DNA of 28,000 nucleotides from contig WQVR01000001.1 of assembly GCA_009785775.1 (NCBI GenBank), forward strand, positions 1-28,000. Direction: 5' to 3'. Every line of letters starts with the position of its first letter. Position 1 is the first letter of the stretch. Below the pieces are notes generated by a model that made no database searches, was not told the origin of the DNA, and saw nothing but the letters and a program-made list of their open reading frames with translations. The DNA is from Candidatus Proendomicrobium guianensium. GTDB lineage: Bacteria; Elusimicrobiota; Endomicrobiia; Endomicrobiales; Endomicrobiaceae. This document shows positions 8,345 through 16,380 of the stretch, in pieces. The translations under genes and the position numbers were made by a program.

Positions 8345-9550
8345 ATGATTAAACCTATATACTCTAAAGGTAAAATAGTCGCAAAAACCGGCAATGAAGC
8401 CATGGCTGAAGCAATGCGCCAGATAGAACCGGATGTTGTGGCGGCATACCCCATAACCCCTGCAACTGAAATCGTGCAAATATTTTCGCAGTTTGTTTCA
8501 GACGGTATTGTTAAAAGCGAATATGTGGCTGTTGAAAGTGAACATTCCGCTATGAGCGCCGCAATAGGCGCTTCTGCCGCCGGCGCGCGTGCAATGACGG
8601 GTACCGCAGCGCAAGGGCTTGCCCTTATGTGGGAAATGCTTTACATTGCCTCAGGCCTAAGGCTTCCCATAGTAATGGCGGAAGTTAACAGGGCGCTTTC
8701 AGCCCCTATCAATATTCACGGCGACCAATCAGACACTATGGGCGCGCGTGACTCGGGCTGGATACAAATATATTCCGAAAACTCCCAAGAAGCTTATGAT
8801 AATATGATTCAAGCTGTGCGTATTGCCGAAAAGTGCATGTTGCCCGCAATGGTAACCACAGACGGCTTTATTATTTCGCACTGCATGGAAGTTGTTGAAA
8901 CCTACCCAGACAAAGACGTAAAAAAGTTTGTAGGCCAATATAAACCCCAAAGAGCTTTACTAAATACAAAAAAGCCTTACACTTTAGGTTCTATCGAACT
9001 TCAAGACTATTACTTCGAACACCGTTGGCAGCTTGCCGAAGCCATGAACAAAGCGCAAGATGTTGTGCTTGATGTGGCAAAAGATTTTGCAAAAACTTTC
9101 GGACGCAAGTACGGAATGTATGAAAAATACAAAATGGACGGCGCCGAAATTGCCATAGTAGTTATCGGTTCTACCGCAGGTACTGCTAAAGTTGTTATAG
9201 ACGAACTTCGCAAAAAAGGCATCAAAGCGGGCATGATAAAAATAAGAGTATTCCGCCCGTTTCCTGCCGCAATGATTGCTAAAGACCTTGCCAAAGTTAA
9301 AGCCGTTGCCATTATGGACAGGGCAGACAGCTGCGCAGGCACTTTCGCGCCGTTGTATACAGACGTAGCCGCAGCCCTATTTGCGCATAACGAAGGCAAA
9401 ATGCCAAAAATGGAAAACTATGTTTACGGTCTTGGCGGAAGAGAAATCGCGCCCGAGCATATCACTGCTGTGTATGACAAACTTGCAAAAATTGCAAAAG
9501 GCAAAGCAAAACCGTCAAACAAAGTTGAATACATAAACTTAAGAAAATAA
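8345..9550 (+). CDS. porA: 2-oxoacid (pyruvate):ferredoxin oxidoreductase, alpha subunit
   Basis: 401 residues. The N-terminal pyrimidine-binding domain shows GNEAMAEAMRQ, AAYPITPATEIVQ and the VAVESEHSAMSAAIGA segment. Next comes LSAPINIHGDQSDTMG..RDSGWIQ, strongly characteristic of PorA-type alpha subunits, and EAYDNMIQAVRIAE. The C-terminal half contains the transketolase-C-like domain (IAIVVIGSTAGTAK, IKIRVFRPFP). It lies between porD and porB in the operon, and AAAGG (8332-8336) serves as a modest ribosome binding site. Length and motifs favour pyruvate over 2-oxoglutarate as the substrate. Confidence 0.95.
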   Translation: MIKPIYSKGKIVAKTGNEAMAEAMRQIEPDVVAAYPITPATEIVQIFSQFVSDGIVKSEYVAVESEHSAMSAAIGASAAGARAMTGTAAQGLALMWEMLYIASGLRLPIVMAEVNRALSAPINIHGDQSDTMGARDSGWIQIYSENSQEAYDNMIQAVRIAEKCMLPAMVTTDGFIISHCMEVVETYPDKDVKKFVGQYKPQRALLNTKKPYTLGSIELQDYYFEHRWQLAEAMNKAQDVVLDVAKDFAKTFGRKYGMYEKYKMDGAEIAIVVIGSTAGTAKVVIDELRKKGIKAGMIKIRVFRPFPAAMIAKDLAKVKAVAIMDRADSCAGTFAPLYTDVAAALFAHNEGKMPKMENYVYGLGGREIAPEHITAVYDKLAKIAKGKAKPSNKVEYINLRK

Positions 9551-9604
9551 CGGCTAAGCCAAAGTATTATATACTGCAAGTTTTAAGTTTTTAAAAATTT
9601 TAAA

Positions 9605-9637
9605 AAGGGGCTTAGCCCCTTGAAGGGGTTCAACCCC
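9605..9637 (+). repeat. Tandem GC-rich hairpins in porA-porB spacer
   Basis: Two adjacent inverted repeats: AAGGGGC/GCCCCTT with a three-base loop, then GGGGTT/AACCCC with a one-base loop. They end two bases before the GGAG ribosome binding site of porB. A related arrangement occurs at 18508-18542. They lack a T-run, so they are more likely mRNA stability or processing structures than terminators. Confidence 0.5.
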
Positions 9638-9651
9638 ATGGAGATATAAAA

Positions 9652-10587
9652 ATGGCAAATCTTAAAGAATTAAGTAAAGTACCCGAGCGCCTTGCCGGCG
9701 GACATCGCTTATGCATAGGTTGCGGCGCAGGAACACTTACAAGGCAAACTTTGCTTGCGGCGGGCAATACTCCTGTTGTAGTTACATGCGCAACGGGGTG
9801 CCTTGAGGTTTCAACATCTGTATATCCTTACAGTTCTTGGAAAAAAGATTCGTTTTTTCACAGCGCGTTTGAAAACTCTGCCGCCACAATGAGTGGTATA
9901 GAAGCGGCATATGTAGCGCTTAAAAAAACAGGCAAAATAAAAGAAAAAATTAATTTTATAGCTTTCGGCGGCGACGGCGGCACTTATGACATCGGCTTAC
10001 AGTCGCTTTCCGGCGCTATGGAGCGCGGCCACAGAATGTTATACATTTGCTATAACAACGAAGCTTACATGAACACCGGCATCCAGCGTTCAGCGGCTAC
10101 TCCGCGCGGCGCTACCACCACTACCGAACCCGCAGGTAAAGTAAAGCCCGGTAAAGAACAACACCGCAAAGACATGACAGAAATTATGGTAGCCCATAAC
10201 ATACCTTATGTTGCCCAAGCTGTAGTCGGCGACTGGAATGACTATGTAACCAAAGTACAAAAAGCCCTTTCTATAGACGGTCCTACGTTTATAAATATTA
10301 TGCAACCCTGCCCGCTTGGTTGGGGCACTAAGCCCGAAGACACGTTAGCACTCGGCCGTTTAGCCGTAGACACAAACATTTGGCCTTTATACGAAGTAGA
10401 AAACGGCGTTTACAAAATTAACAAAAAGCCGAAAGAGAAAAAGTCTGTAGTAGAGTTTTTAAAACCGCAGGCAAGGTTTAAACACTTGTTTAACTCTAAC
10501 CCTAAAAACGCTGAAATTATTGAAAGCGTGCAGAAAATTACCGACGCAAAGTGGGAATTGCTTCTTAAAAGAGAAGGCGGAAAATAA
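9652..10587 (+). CDS. porB: 2-oxoacid (pyruvate):ferredoxin oxidoreductase, beta subunit (TPP-binding)
   Basis: 311 residues. Binds thiamine diphosphate through GGDGGTYDIGLQSLSGAM (GDGG at 107-110) ending in the asparagine pair of YNNEAYMNTG (135-136). An iron-sulfur cluster is suggested by CIGCGAG (C21, C24), the CATGC segment (C46, C50) and the later QPCPLGW cysteine. Start choice is clear: GGAG at 9640-9643 precedes the ATG by eight bases. It is the last gene of the por operon and is followed by a strong terminator. ThiL, which makes its cofactor, is encoded about 2 kb downstream. Confidence 0.95.
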   Translation: MANLKELSKVPERLAGGHRLCIGCGAGTLTRQTLLAAGNTPVVVTCATGCLEVSTSVYPYSSWKKDSFFHSAFENSAATMSGIEAAYVALKKTGKIKEKINFIAFGGDGGTYDIGLQSLSGAMERGHRMLYICYNNEAYMNTGIQRSAATPRGATTTTEPAGKVKPGKEQHRKDMTEIMVAHNIPYVAQAVVGDWNDYVTKVQKALSIDGPTFINIMQPCPLGWGTKPEDTLALGRLAVDTNIWPLYEVENGVYKINKKPKEKKSVVEFLKPQARFKHLFNSNPKNAEIIESVQKITDAKWELLLKREGGK

Positions 10588-10602
10588 TAAAGTACTAAAC
10601 AT

Positions 10603-10642
10603 AAAAAAGCCGCTGTGCGCAAACGCGCACAGCGGCTTTTTT
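10603..10642 (+). terminator. Bidirectional intrinsic terminator between porB and mgtE
   Basis: Near-perfect structure: six A residues, a 12-base GC-rich stem arm, the loop AAAC, the complementary arm and six T residues. The A-run/T-run symmetry serves both converging transcripts, porB on the plus strand and mgtE on the minus strand. Confidence 0.93.
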
Positions 10643-10666
10643 ATTTAGCGCTGATTATGGTATATT

Positions 10667-12055
10667 CTAACTGATATACGCCCTCAAGAACAGCGTGATA
10701 AGCCCAAAGTAAACTAAAAGTCCGGTGATATCTTTAATACTTGTAATAATTGGTCCGCTTCCTGCGGCTTGGTCCAGCTTAACTTTTATTAAAAAGTAAG
10801 GTACCAGAAAACCGGCTGAGGCAGCAATTAAGCAATTAGCCAAAAGCGCTAAAGATACGGCAAGGGCAAGGTGCCAATTGCCAAGCCACATACCCACGCC
10901 AAAAAAAGCAAAGAAGCCTACAACCGCGCCAATGGAAAGCCCTACCATTGCTTCTTTAAAAAACTGTTTCCAAAAAGCTCCCGCTTTTATATGCCCAAGT
11001 ACAAAACCGCGGGCAAAAATTGTTGTAGATTGCCCTCCAACGCTGCCGCCCATATCTAAAACCAGCGGTATAAAGAATGCAATCATCGTTGCCGATTCTA
11101 AAGCTTCTTCAAACCCTTCCATTATCATGCCCGCTATAAATCCGCCAATTAAAACCAGCATAAGTATAGGTATGCGAATTTTCCAAATAGCCCAAATACC
11201 GCCGTCTATAAGTGTGCTAGAGCGCGTATGCTCTCTTTGTTTTGCGGTATTTATACCAACTGCTTTTAACATATCTTCAGTTGCTTCCTCTTCTAAAATG
11301 TCAACGGCGTCGCCAATAGACACTATACCTACTAAACAATTTTCCTTATCGACCACGGGAACAGCCTTCCAGTCCAGCCTTTGCAAAAGTCTTGCCACTT
11401 CTTCCTGGTCTGTATCGGTTGAAACCCAGGTAGCCACTTTTTGCATAACCTTTTCAATTTTTGCAGAGGGGTCGCTAATCCAAAGGCTGCGCAGGGAAAT
11501 AACGCCTTCGAGCTTTCTTGCGTCATCTGTAATGTAAACGTTGTAAATCATTTCCTTTTCCGTTACGTGCGCCTTAATTTTTTCAAGGGTTTCTGCAACG
11601 GAAGCGTTGCGGTTAATGCTAACGTATTCCGGCGTCATAATACGCCCTGCGGTTTGTGGCGCGTATCCCATAAGAAGGCTTGTCATTTTACGTTCGTCCG
11701 GCGACAAAGCAGACAGCATCTTTCTTACAAATGTAGAAGGCATTTCATCAAACAGGCGCACGCGCTCGTCCGGGTCAAGTTCTGTTATTATTTCAATTGC
11801 AGCGTCATCGGTAAAAGATCGGATAAGCTTTTGCTGATTGCCTGTGTCAAGCCGCTCAAAAACAAACAATGCCTTATCTTTTGGCAGCAAGCGGTAAACA
11901 ATCGCCTGATGTTCATAAGATAAACCTTCTATCATATCAAGCACATCAACATAGTCGGCAATGCTTAGCAAATCTTTTAGCAAGTTTATGTTTTTAGATT
12001 TGATATGCGCTAAAACGGTTGCGCTTAAGTTGGCAATCCTGTTTTCTTTATTCAT
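10667..12055 (-). CDS. mgtE: Magnesium transporter MgtE
   Basis: Homodimeric Mg2+ channel/transporter of the inner membrane. 462 residues from the ATG at 12055, chosen because GGAG lies nine bases upstream. Longer in-frame starts, including a TTG at 12109, fall inside the terminator hairpin of the leader. Domains in order: N-terminal MgtE_N superhelical domain (about 1-125, ending SALSPDERKMTSLLMGY), a tandem CBS pair (about 130-250, including IMTPEYVSIN and VPVVDKENCLVGIVSI), then a C-terminal membrane domain of about five helices starting near residue 285. The membrane part contains FFIPLVLDMGGSVGGQS, the conserved MgtE segment. The upstream M-box riboswitch independently supports the assignment. 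Confidence 0.97.
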   Translation of the reverse strand: MNKENRIANLSATVLAHIKSKNINLLKDLLSIADYVDVLDMIEGLSYEHQAIVYRLLPKDKALFVFERLDTGNQQKLIRSFTDDAAIEIITELDPDERVRLFDEMPSTFVRKMLSALSPDERKMTSLLMGYAPQTAGRIMTPEYVSINRNASVAETLEKIKAHVTEKEMIYNVYITDDARKLEGVISLRSLWISDPSAKIEKVMQKVATWVSTDTDQEEVARLLQRLDWKAVPVVDKENCLVGIVSIGDAVDILEEEATEDMLKAVGINTAKQREHTRSSTLIDGGIWAIWKIRIPILMLVLIGGFIAGMIMEGFEEALESATMIAFFIPLVLDMGGSVGGQSTTIFARGFVLGHIKAGAFWKQFFKEAMVGLSIGAVVGFFAFFGVGMWLGNWHLALAVSLALLANCLIAASAGFLVPYFLIKVKLDQAAGSGPIITSIKDITGLLVYFGLITLFLRAYIS

Positions 12056-12082
12056 TGTCATATACTCCATGCAAATAAAAAT

Positions 12083-12114
12083 AACCCTTGCTAAGTTGAA
12101 CCTAGGCAAGGGTT
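12083..12114 (-). terminator. Terminator hairpin of the mgtE riboswitch expression platform
   Basis: Reading the minus strand, AACCCTTGC pairs with GCAAGGGTT around a 14-base loop and is followed by ATTTTTATTTG. It lies between the M-box aptamer and the mgtE start, the expected position for a metal-controlled intrinsic terminator. The competing antiterminator pairing was not worked out. Confidence 0.75.
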
Positions 12115-12206
12115 TAGATTAAACATTTATATATACGCGCCCCGTAATATAAGGGTGCTGTTTATACAATATGCGCACGCAAAAAGGCGTGCTGTTAATT
12201 TTAGCC

Positions 12207-12363
12207 CATTAACCACCGTTCAAGTTTTAGCTTTGTAGGGCGCTGAAGTTGAACTAGATTGCACCTTGTTTTCGGTACCCTCTGATTGCCGGCGCGAAGT
12301 GTCTCCACCCCTTTGCGGCATCAACCCATATCCCTACAGTAGCCTCACCTACCGAGTTTAATG
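12207..12363 (-). ncRNA. M-box (ykoK) magnesium riboswitch aptamer
   Basis: On the minus strand the leader contains GTAGGTGAGGCT followed by ACTGTAGGGATATGG and TGATGCCGC, matching the conserved 5' core of the M-box class. It ends in CCCTACAAAGCTAAAACTTGAA, close to the conserved CUAAAGCU...UUGAA end of the B. subtilis mgtE leader (from memory). The closing P1 helix is visible as CATTAA (12363-12358) paired with TTAATG (12212-12207). High Mg2+ is known to stabilise this fold and favour termination, which fits the hairpin at 12083-12114 and the mgtE gene below it. Exact helix boundaries are approximate. Confidence 0.9.
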
Positions 12364-12371
12364 TTTCCGCC

Positions 12372-12401
12372 ATTATATACTAATTGTTCATTTTTTGTCA
12401 A
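12372..12401 (-). promoter_or_regulatory. Sigma70-type promoter of mgtE leader
   Basis: Perfect -35 TTGACA (12401-12396) and perfect -10 TATAAT (12377-12372) with an 18-base spacer. Initiation is expected near 12365, just before the first paired base of the M-box aptamer. The 145 bases upstream, to the thiL start, show nothing else except the thiL -10 element. Confidence 0.85.
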
Positions 12402-12531
12402 ATAGTTTGCTTCATTTTTTGGGTTTATGCTTCCTTGGCTTGTGTTTGCGCGGTGTTTTGCTAATTGTACGCCTAACCCAAGCCCTTGTTACCTACTTCG
12501 CAAAATATATGATTATTGAAACTGCAAAAAA

Positions 12532-12540
12532 TGCTAAAAT
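12532..12540 (+). promoter_or_regulatory. Extended -10 element directly before thiL
   Basis: TGC followed by TAAAAT, six bases before the ATG at 12547. No good -35 is present at the right distance (TTGAAA at 12516-12521 gives a spacer of only 13). If used, transcription would start at or next to the initiation codon. Confidence 0.45.
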
Positions 12541-12546
12541 AAAAAA

Positions 12547-13497
12547 ATGAACGAAGCAGATATTATAAGCTTTATCGGCAATAAGTTTGCGGCAAAAAAT
12601 AAAAATATTATTGTTGGTTTTGGTGACGATACTTTTTGCTTCAAATCCGGCGGCAAAGTGCTGGCTGTTACTAAAGACATGCTTGTAGAAAACACACATT
12701 TTAAAACCGCTTGGAGCACTCCGTTTGAAATCGGCTATAAAGCAGTAAATGTCAATATAAGTGATTTAGCTTCCATGGGGAGCGTAATGCCCCTTTATAT
12801 ATTGGTTGGGTTAGGTATTCCAAAAAATACAAAGCAGTCTTATATTAAAGGTATTGCTACAGGTATACAAAAAGCATGTAAGGAGTACGGTTGTATTGTT
12901 GCGGGCGGCGATACCGTGCGTGCCGAAAAAATTACAATATCAGTTACGGCTGTGGGAGAATGTTTGAGCAGTCCCATTACAAGGCGCGGCGCAAAAGCGG
13001 GCGATTTGATTTTTGTTACAGGCACTCTTGGCGACAGCGCAGCCGGCTTACAACTGCTTCAAGATAATAAAAAAAGCGGACATAAATATCTTTTATCCCG
13101 CCACAAAGCGCCTAAGGCGCGTTTAAAAGAAGGCGCGGCAATAGCAAAATGTAATCCATCGGCAATGATGGACATTTCGGATGGTTTGCATGAAAGTTTA
13201 AAAATTATGTCAGCTACAAATAATTTGGGGTTTTCTATAACAGCCGAACGTCTGCCGTTGTCAAAGGAATTTTTAAAATATTGTAAAATAAATAAGATTG
13301 ACCCTTATGCCCTTGCGATTTCAGGCGGGGAAGATTTTGAACTGCTTTTTACCATAAGCAAAGCCAATGCCAAGCCTTTGCAGGCGGCAATAAAAGGGAT
13401 AACTTGTATAGGTGAAGTTATAAAAGATGAAGATATCAGGTATTTATTTAATGGCAAAGAAACAAAAGTTAAACACACTGGTTTTAACCACTTCTAA
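12547..13497 (+). CDS. thiL: Thiamine-monophosphate kinase
   Basis: Phosphorylates thiamine monophosphate to thiamine diphosphate with ATP; AIR synthase/PurM-like fold. 316 residues. Visible motifs: GDDTFCF metal-binding aspartates near the N-terminus, VENTHF, VNISDLASMGSVM, the glycine-rich IVAGGDTVR, GDLIFVTGTLGDSAAGL, MMDISDGL, and ISGGEDFELLF near the C-terminus. No Shine-Dalgarno sequence precedes the ATG. The gene opens a plus-strand run with tsaE and tsaB, and its end overlaps tsaE. Its product is the cofactor of the POR beta subunit encoded upstream; a functional link is inference. Confidence 0.95.
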   Translation: MNEADIISFIGNKFAAKNKNIIVGFGDDTFCFKSGGKVLAVTKDMLVENTHFKTAWSTPFEIGYKAVNVNISDLASMGSVMPLYILVGLGIPKNTKQSYIKGIATGIQKACKEYGCIVAGGDTVRAEKITISVTAVGECLSSPITRRGAKAGDLIFVTGTLGDSAAGLQLLQDNKKSGHKYLLSRHKAPKARLKEGAAIAKCNPSAMMDISDGLHESLKIMSATNNLGFSITAERLPLSKEFLKYCKINKIDPYALAISGGEDFELLFTISKANAKPLQAAIKGITCIGEVIKDEDIRYLFNGKETKVKHTGFNHF

Positions 13498-13897
13498 TGC
13501 TGAAGAAACACGCACGGCGGGCGCCGAATTTTCAAAACTCTTAAAACCCGGCGACATAGTTTTTTTAAAAGGCAACTTAGGCTATGGCAAAACGACTTTT
13601 GTGCAGGGCGTTTTGCGGGGTTTGGGGTATAAAAAATTTGCGCGCAGTTCCAGTTTTAACTTAGTAAGCGAATATAATTTTAACAAGTTTAAACTGTATC
13701 ATTTAGACTTATACCGCCTTGACGCTTCAGACGTTTGGAAACTTGGCATTGAAGAATATTTATTTTCAGAAAATATAACGCTGATAGAATGGGCAGACAG
13801 AATAAAAGCGGCTGAGCCGCTGCATACTTGGCTTGTTGAAATTAAAGGGGGCGGCTCTAGCCGCGAAATTAAAATTACAAAGGTTGGGCAGATATGA
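13451..13897 (+). CDS. tsaE: tRNA t6A biosynthesis ATPase TsaE
   Basis: ATPase of the TsaBDE complex that makes N6-threonylcarbamoyladenosine at position 37 of ANN-decoding tRNAs. 148 residues from ATG 13451. An in-frame ATG at 13427 would add eight residues, but it has no binding site and extends beyond the usual family length of about 150. Walker A is GNLGYGKTT (residues 41-49), followed by SSSFNLVSEY and the YHLDLYRLD and LIEWADRI motifs. It overlaps the end of thiL by 47 bases in another frame and the start of tsaB by four bases (ATGA), so translation is probably coupled. Confidence 0.95.
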   Translation: MAKKQKLNTLVLTTSNAEETRTAGAEFSKLLKPGDIVFLKGNLGYGKTTFVQGVLRGLGYKKFARSSSFNLVSEYNFNKFKLYHLDLYRLDASDVWKLGIEEYLFSENITLIEWADRIKAAEPLHTWLVEIKGGGSSREIKITKVGQI

Positions 13898-14586
13898 ACA
13901 TTTTGGCAATGGAAACTTCGGGCAAAACTTTTAGCGTTGCGGTTTTTTCAGAAGGCACCGTAAAGGGAGAAGTTTTTTTAAATACGGGAAACACGCACTC
14001 GGAAACGCTGCTTCCCGCCGCTCAAAATCTTTTAAAAAACTTAAACTTGAGCCTTGCAGGCATAGACAAGTTTGCTGTATGCTCGGGTCCCGGAAGTTTT
14101 ACGGGTATACGCATAGCTATGACCGCCGCAAAAGTTTTTGCCCAAAGCCTTGATAAACCACTGGTAAGTATAGACTCTTTAACTTTGCTTGAACATGCTG
14201 TGCCAGTGATTAAAAATATCAAAGTAGTTGCCGCAATAGACGCTCTGCGTGACGAAGTTTACACAAAAACATCTAAAGGCATTGTAATTAAAAATATAAA
14301 TAAATTTGTGCAGGAATTATCAAAATACAAAGGTAAAGTTTTAATTGCAGGTAATGCTGCGCTAAAGTACAGAGAAGTTATTAAAAAGGGGCTTAGCGCC
14401 TTTTCAGTTTCATTAGATGAAAATTTCCACTATCCCAAAGCTTCCGTTCTTGCTTGCCTTGCAAGCACGCAAAAAGGCGTAAGCTTTGACAAGGCAGAGC
14501 CTTTATACCTGCGACGTTCATGGGCGGAAGAGGTTACGCCTAGGGCGAATAAAAAGGTTAAACTTAACAGTAAACGGAAAAAATAA
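13894..14586 (+). CDS. tsaB: tRNA t6A biosynthesis protein TsaB
   Basis: Scaffold partner of TsaD in t6A synthesis; ASKHA fold. 230 residues. The start overlaps the tsaE stop as ATGA. Motifs: N-terminal ILAMETSGKTFSVAV, NTHSETLLPA and the signature SGPGSFTGIRIAM. The C-terminal domain ends PLYLRRSWAEE, as in TsaB proteins, followed by a short lysine/arginine-rich tail. TsaD and TsaC are not in the window. Confidence 0.95.
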   Translation: MNILAMETSGKTFSVAVFSEGTVKGEVFLNTGNTHSETLLPAAQNLLKNLNLSLAGIDKFAVCSGPGSFTGIRIAMTAAKVFAQSLDKPLVSIDSLTLLEHAVPVIKNIKVVAAIDALRDEVYTKTSKGIVIKNINKFVQELSKYKGKVLIAGNAALKYREVIKKGLSAFSVSLDENFHYPKASVLACLASTQKGVSFDKAEPLYLRRSWAEEVTPRANKKVKLNSKRKK

Positions 14587-14593
14587 AATTTAG

Positions 14594-14599
14594 TATAAT
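14594..14599 (+). promoter_or_regulatory. Candidate -10 box for gatCAB
   Basis: A perfect TATAAT lies 35 bases before the gatC ATG in an AT-rich spacer. No matching -35 is evident at 16-18 bases, so strength is uncertain. The AGGAGA ribosome binding site (14620-14625) follows. Confidence 0.45.
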
Positions 14600-14633
14600 T
14601 TAAAAATAAATTTAATTTAGGAGACAGTTTTTT

Positions 14634-14924
14634 ATGACAGGCGAAGAACTAAAAAAACTTGGAATTTTGGCGAAAATAGAAATTAAAGACGCCGAAGTTG
14701 AAAGCTATTTGAAAAAATTAAATTCAGAAATTGCTATTGCAAACGCCATAAGCGAGTTAGATACAAACGGTATTAACCCCACAACGCATGTAAGCGAACT
14801 GCGCAATGTTTGGCGCGATGACATTGTTAAACCTGCAAGCAAAGAAACTTTTGATGAAATGATGAAAGTTGCTCCTGAAACAGAAGGCACTTTTTATAAA
14901 GTCGAAAAAATATTAGAGGCTTAA
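14634..14924 (+). CDS. gatC: Asp-tRNA(Asn)/Glu-tRNA(Gln) amidotransferase subunit C
   Basis: Small stabilising subunit that wraps GatA and GatB. 96 residues, the family length. Visible conserved features: LKKLGILAKIEI at the N-terminus, the LDTNGINPTTHV segment, NVWRDD, and a C-terminal ...APETEGTFYKVEKIL matching the usual PE...FxVPKVL ending. A good AGGAGA binding site lies eight bases upstream of the ATG. First gene of gatC-gatA-gatB with five-base gaps. Confidence 0.95.
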   Translation: MTGEELKKLGILAKIEIKDAEVESYLKKLNSEIAIANAISELDTNGINPTTHVSELRNVWRDDIVKPASKETFDEMMKVAPETEGTFYKVEKILEA

Positions 14925-14929
14925 ACGCA

Positions 14930-16375
14930 ATGAAAGATATAGATATATTAAAATTAACAGCTGTTGAGCTTAGCGCAAAAATTTGCTCCGGCGAGATTTC
15001 AAACGACAAAGTTACGCAAACTTGCTTAAATCATATTAAGGAAGTTGAACCTAAAATTAAAGCTTATCAGCTTGTACTTGAAAATGGCGCGCTTGCTCAG
15101 CCTAAAGTATCAGGTGAGAAATGTTCGTCTCTGGCAGGCGTACCTATAGCAATTAAAGATAATATAATGATAAAAAATCACCCTGTGACTGCGTGCTCTA
15201 AAATGCTGGAAAACTATATTGCCCCTTATAACGCAACTGTTATAGAAAAACTTAAAAATGCGGGAACCTTGCTTATAGGCAAAACCAATATGGACGAACT
15301 TGCCATGGGCTCGTCTACTGAAACTTCTGCTTTTATGCGTACCAATAATCCTTGGGATTTAAGTTTGATACCCGGCGGCTCATCAGGCGGTAGTGCGGCG
15401 GCAGTGGCGGCGTTTACCGTACCGCTTGCCCTTGGTACAGATACAGGCGGCTCTATACGCCAGCCCGCGGCATTTTGCGGTGTGGTGGGCTTTAAGCCTT
15501 CTTACGGGCTTGTATCGCGTTTTGGCGCGGTTGCATTGGCTTCTTCTCTCGACCAGATAGGCACGTTTTCCCGCACGGTAAAAGATACTGCTGTTTTGTT
15601 TGACATTATAGCAGGCGCAGACTATAAAGATCCCATGTGCGAGCCGCTTGAAAATCCAAGCTTTTCACAAGGGTTAGATGAAGCAAATTTTAAAGGTTTA
15701 AAAGTGGGCGTGTTTAAAGATGTTGATTATATAAAACTAGACCCTGAAATAAAAAAAGCCTACAAAGAAAATATACAAAAAATTAAAGATTCAGGCGCAG
15801 AAATTGTAGAACTTGAAATACCGTCGTATCAATATATTCCCGCAATTTATAAAATAATCATGTGTGCGGAAGCTTCTGCAAACTTGGCTAAGTTTGACGG
15901 CATACGTTACGGTTATCGCGCTAAAAATGTGCGTAACCTTACAGAGATTTTTGAAAAGTCGCGCGGTGAAGCTTTAGGGCGTGAAGTAAAAGAGCGTATA
16001 TTGTTTGGCACATTTGTGCTTAGCGCAAAAAATTATCATAACTATTTTGATAAAGCGCAAAGGGCGCGTACTGTTTTAATTAACGAAACCAAAGAAGCTT
16101 TTAAAAAGTGCAACGTGCTTTTTACGCCTACCACAACACAAATGCCCACAAGGTCAGGTGCGGAGCTTTCAGAGTATTGCGATGTGTTTTCTACAGCTTC
16201 TAACCTTACGGGCGCGTCTGGAATATCGGTTCCTGCGGGGCTTTTAGGCGGCGTTCCCGTTGGTATGCACTTTAGCGCCCCTCGCCTAAAAGACGCAGAC
16301 GCTTTAAAAGCGGCGGCGGCATTTGAAAAAATTTCAGGCTGGGACAGTTCAAAACTCCCAAGCGCCTTAGGATAA
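14930..16375 (+). CDS. gatA: Asp-tRNA(Asn)/Glu-tRNA(Gln) amidotransferase subunit A
   Basis: Glutaminase subunit releasing ammonia for transamidation of misacylated Glu-tRNA(Gln)/Asp-tRNA(Asn). 481 residues. The amidase-signature Ser-cis-Ser-Lys triad is intact: K76 (AIKDN), S151 (GGSSGGS) and S175 (TGGSIRQPAAFCG), with the same relative spacing as in known GatA proteins. It begins five bases after gatC, with GAGG near the gatC stop as a likely binding site. The operon indicates that the organism charges Gln and/or Asn tRNA indirectly. Confidence 0.97.
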   Translation: MKDIDILKLTAVELSAKICSGEISNDKVTQTCLNHIKEVEPKIKAYQLVLENGALAQPKVSGEKCSSLAGVPIAIKDNIMIKNHPVTACSKMLENYIAPYNATVIEKLKNAGTLLIGKTNMDELAMGSSTETSAFMRTNNPWDLSLIPGGSSGGSAAAVAAFTVPLALGTDTGGSIRQPAAFCGVVGFKPSYGLVSRFGAVALASSLDQIGTFSRTVKDTAVLFDIIAGADYKDPMCEPLENPSFSQGLDEANFKGLKVGVFKDVDYIKLDPEIKKAYKENIQKIKDSGAEIVELEIPSYQYIPAIYKIIMCAEASANLAKFDGIRYGYRAKNVRNLTEIFEKSRGEALGREVKERILFGTFVLSAKNYHNYFDKAQRARTVLINETKEAFKKCNVLFTPTTTQMPTRSGAELSEYCDVFSTASNLTGASGISVPAGLLGGVPVGMHFSAPRLKDADALKAAAAFEKISGWDSSKLPSALG

Positions 16376-16380
16376 AAAAT

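Noticed and set aside
10878..11537. Plus-strand 219-residue open frame opposite mgtE
   Set aside because: Low-complexity Ser/Thr/Pro/Ile-rich translation antisense to a clearly conserved gene; no binding site or family motif.
12056..12109. N-terminal extension of MgtE from a TTG at 12109
   Set aside because: It is encoded by the terminator hairpin of the riboswitch leader; a GGAG at proper distance supports ATG 12055.
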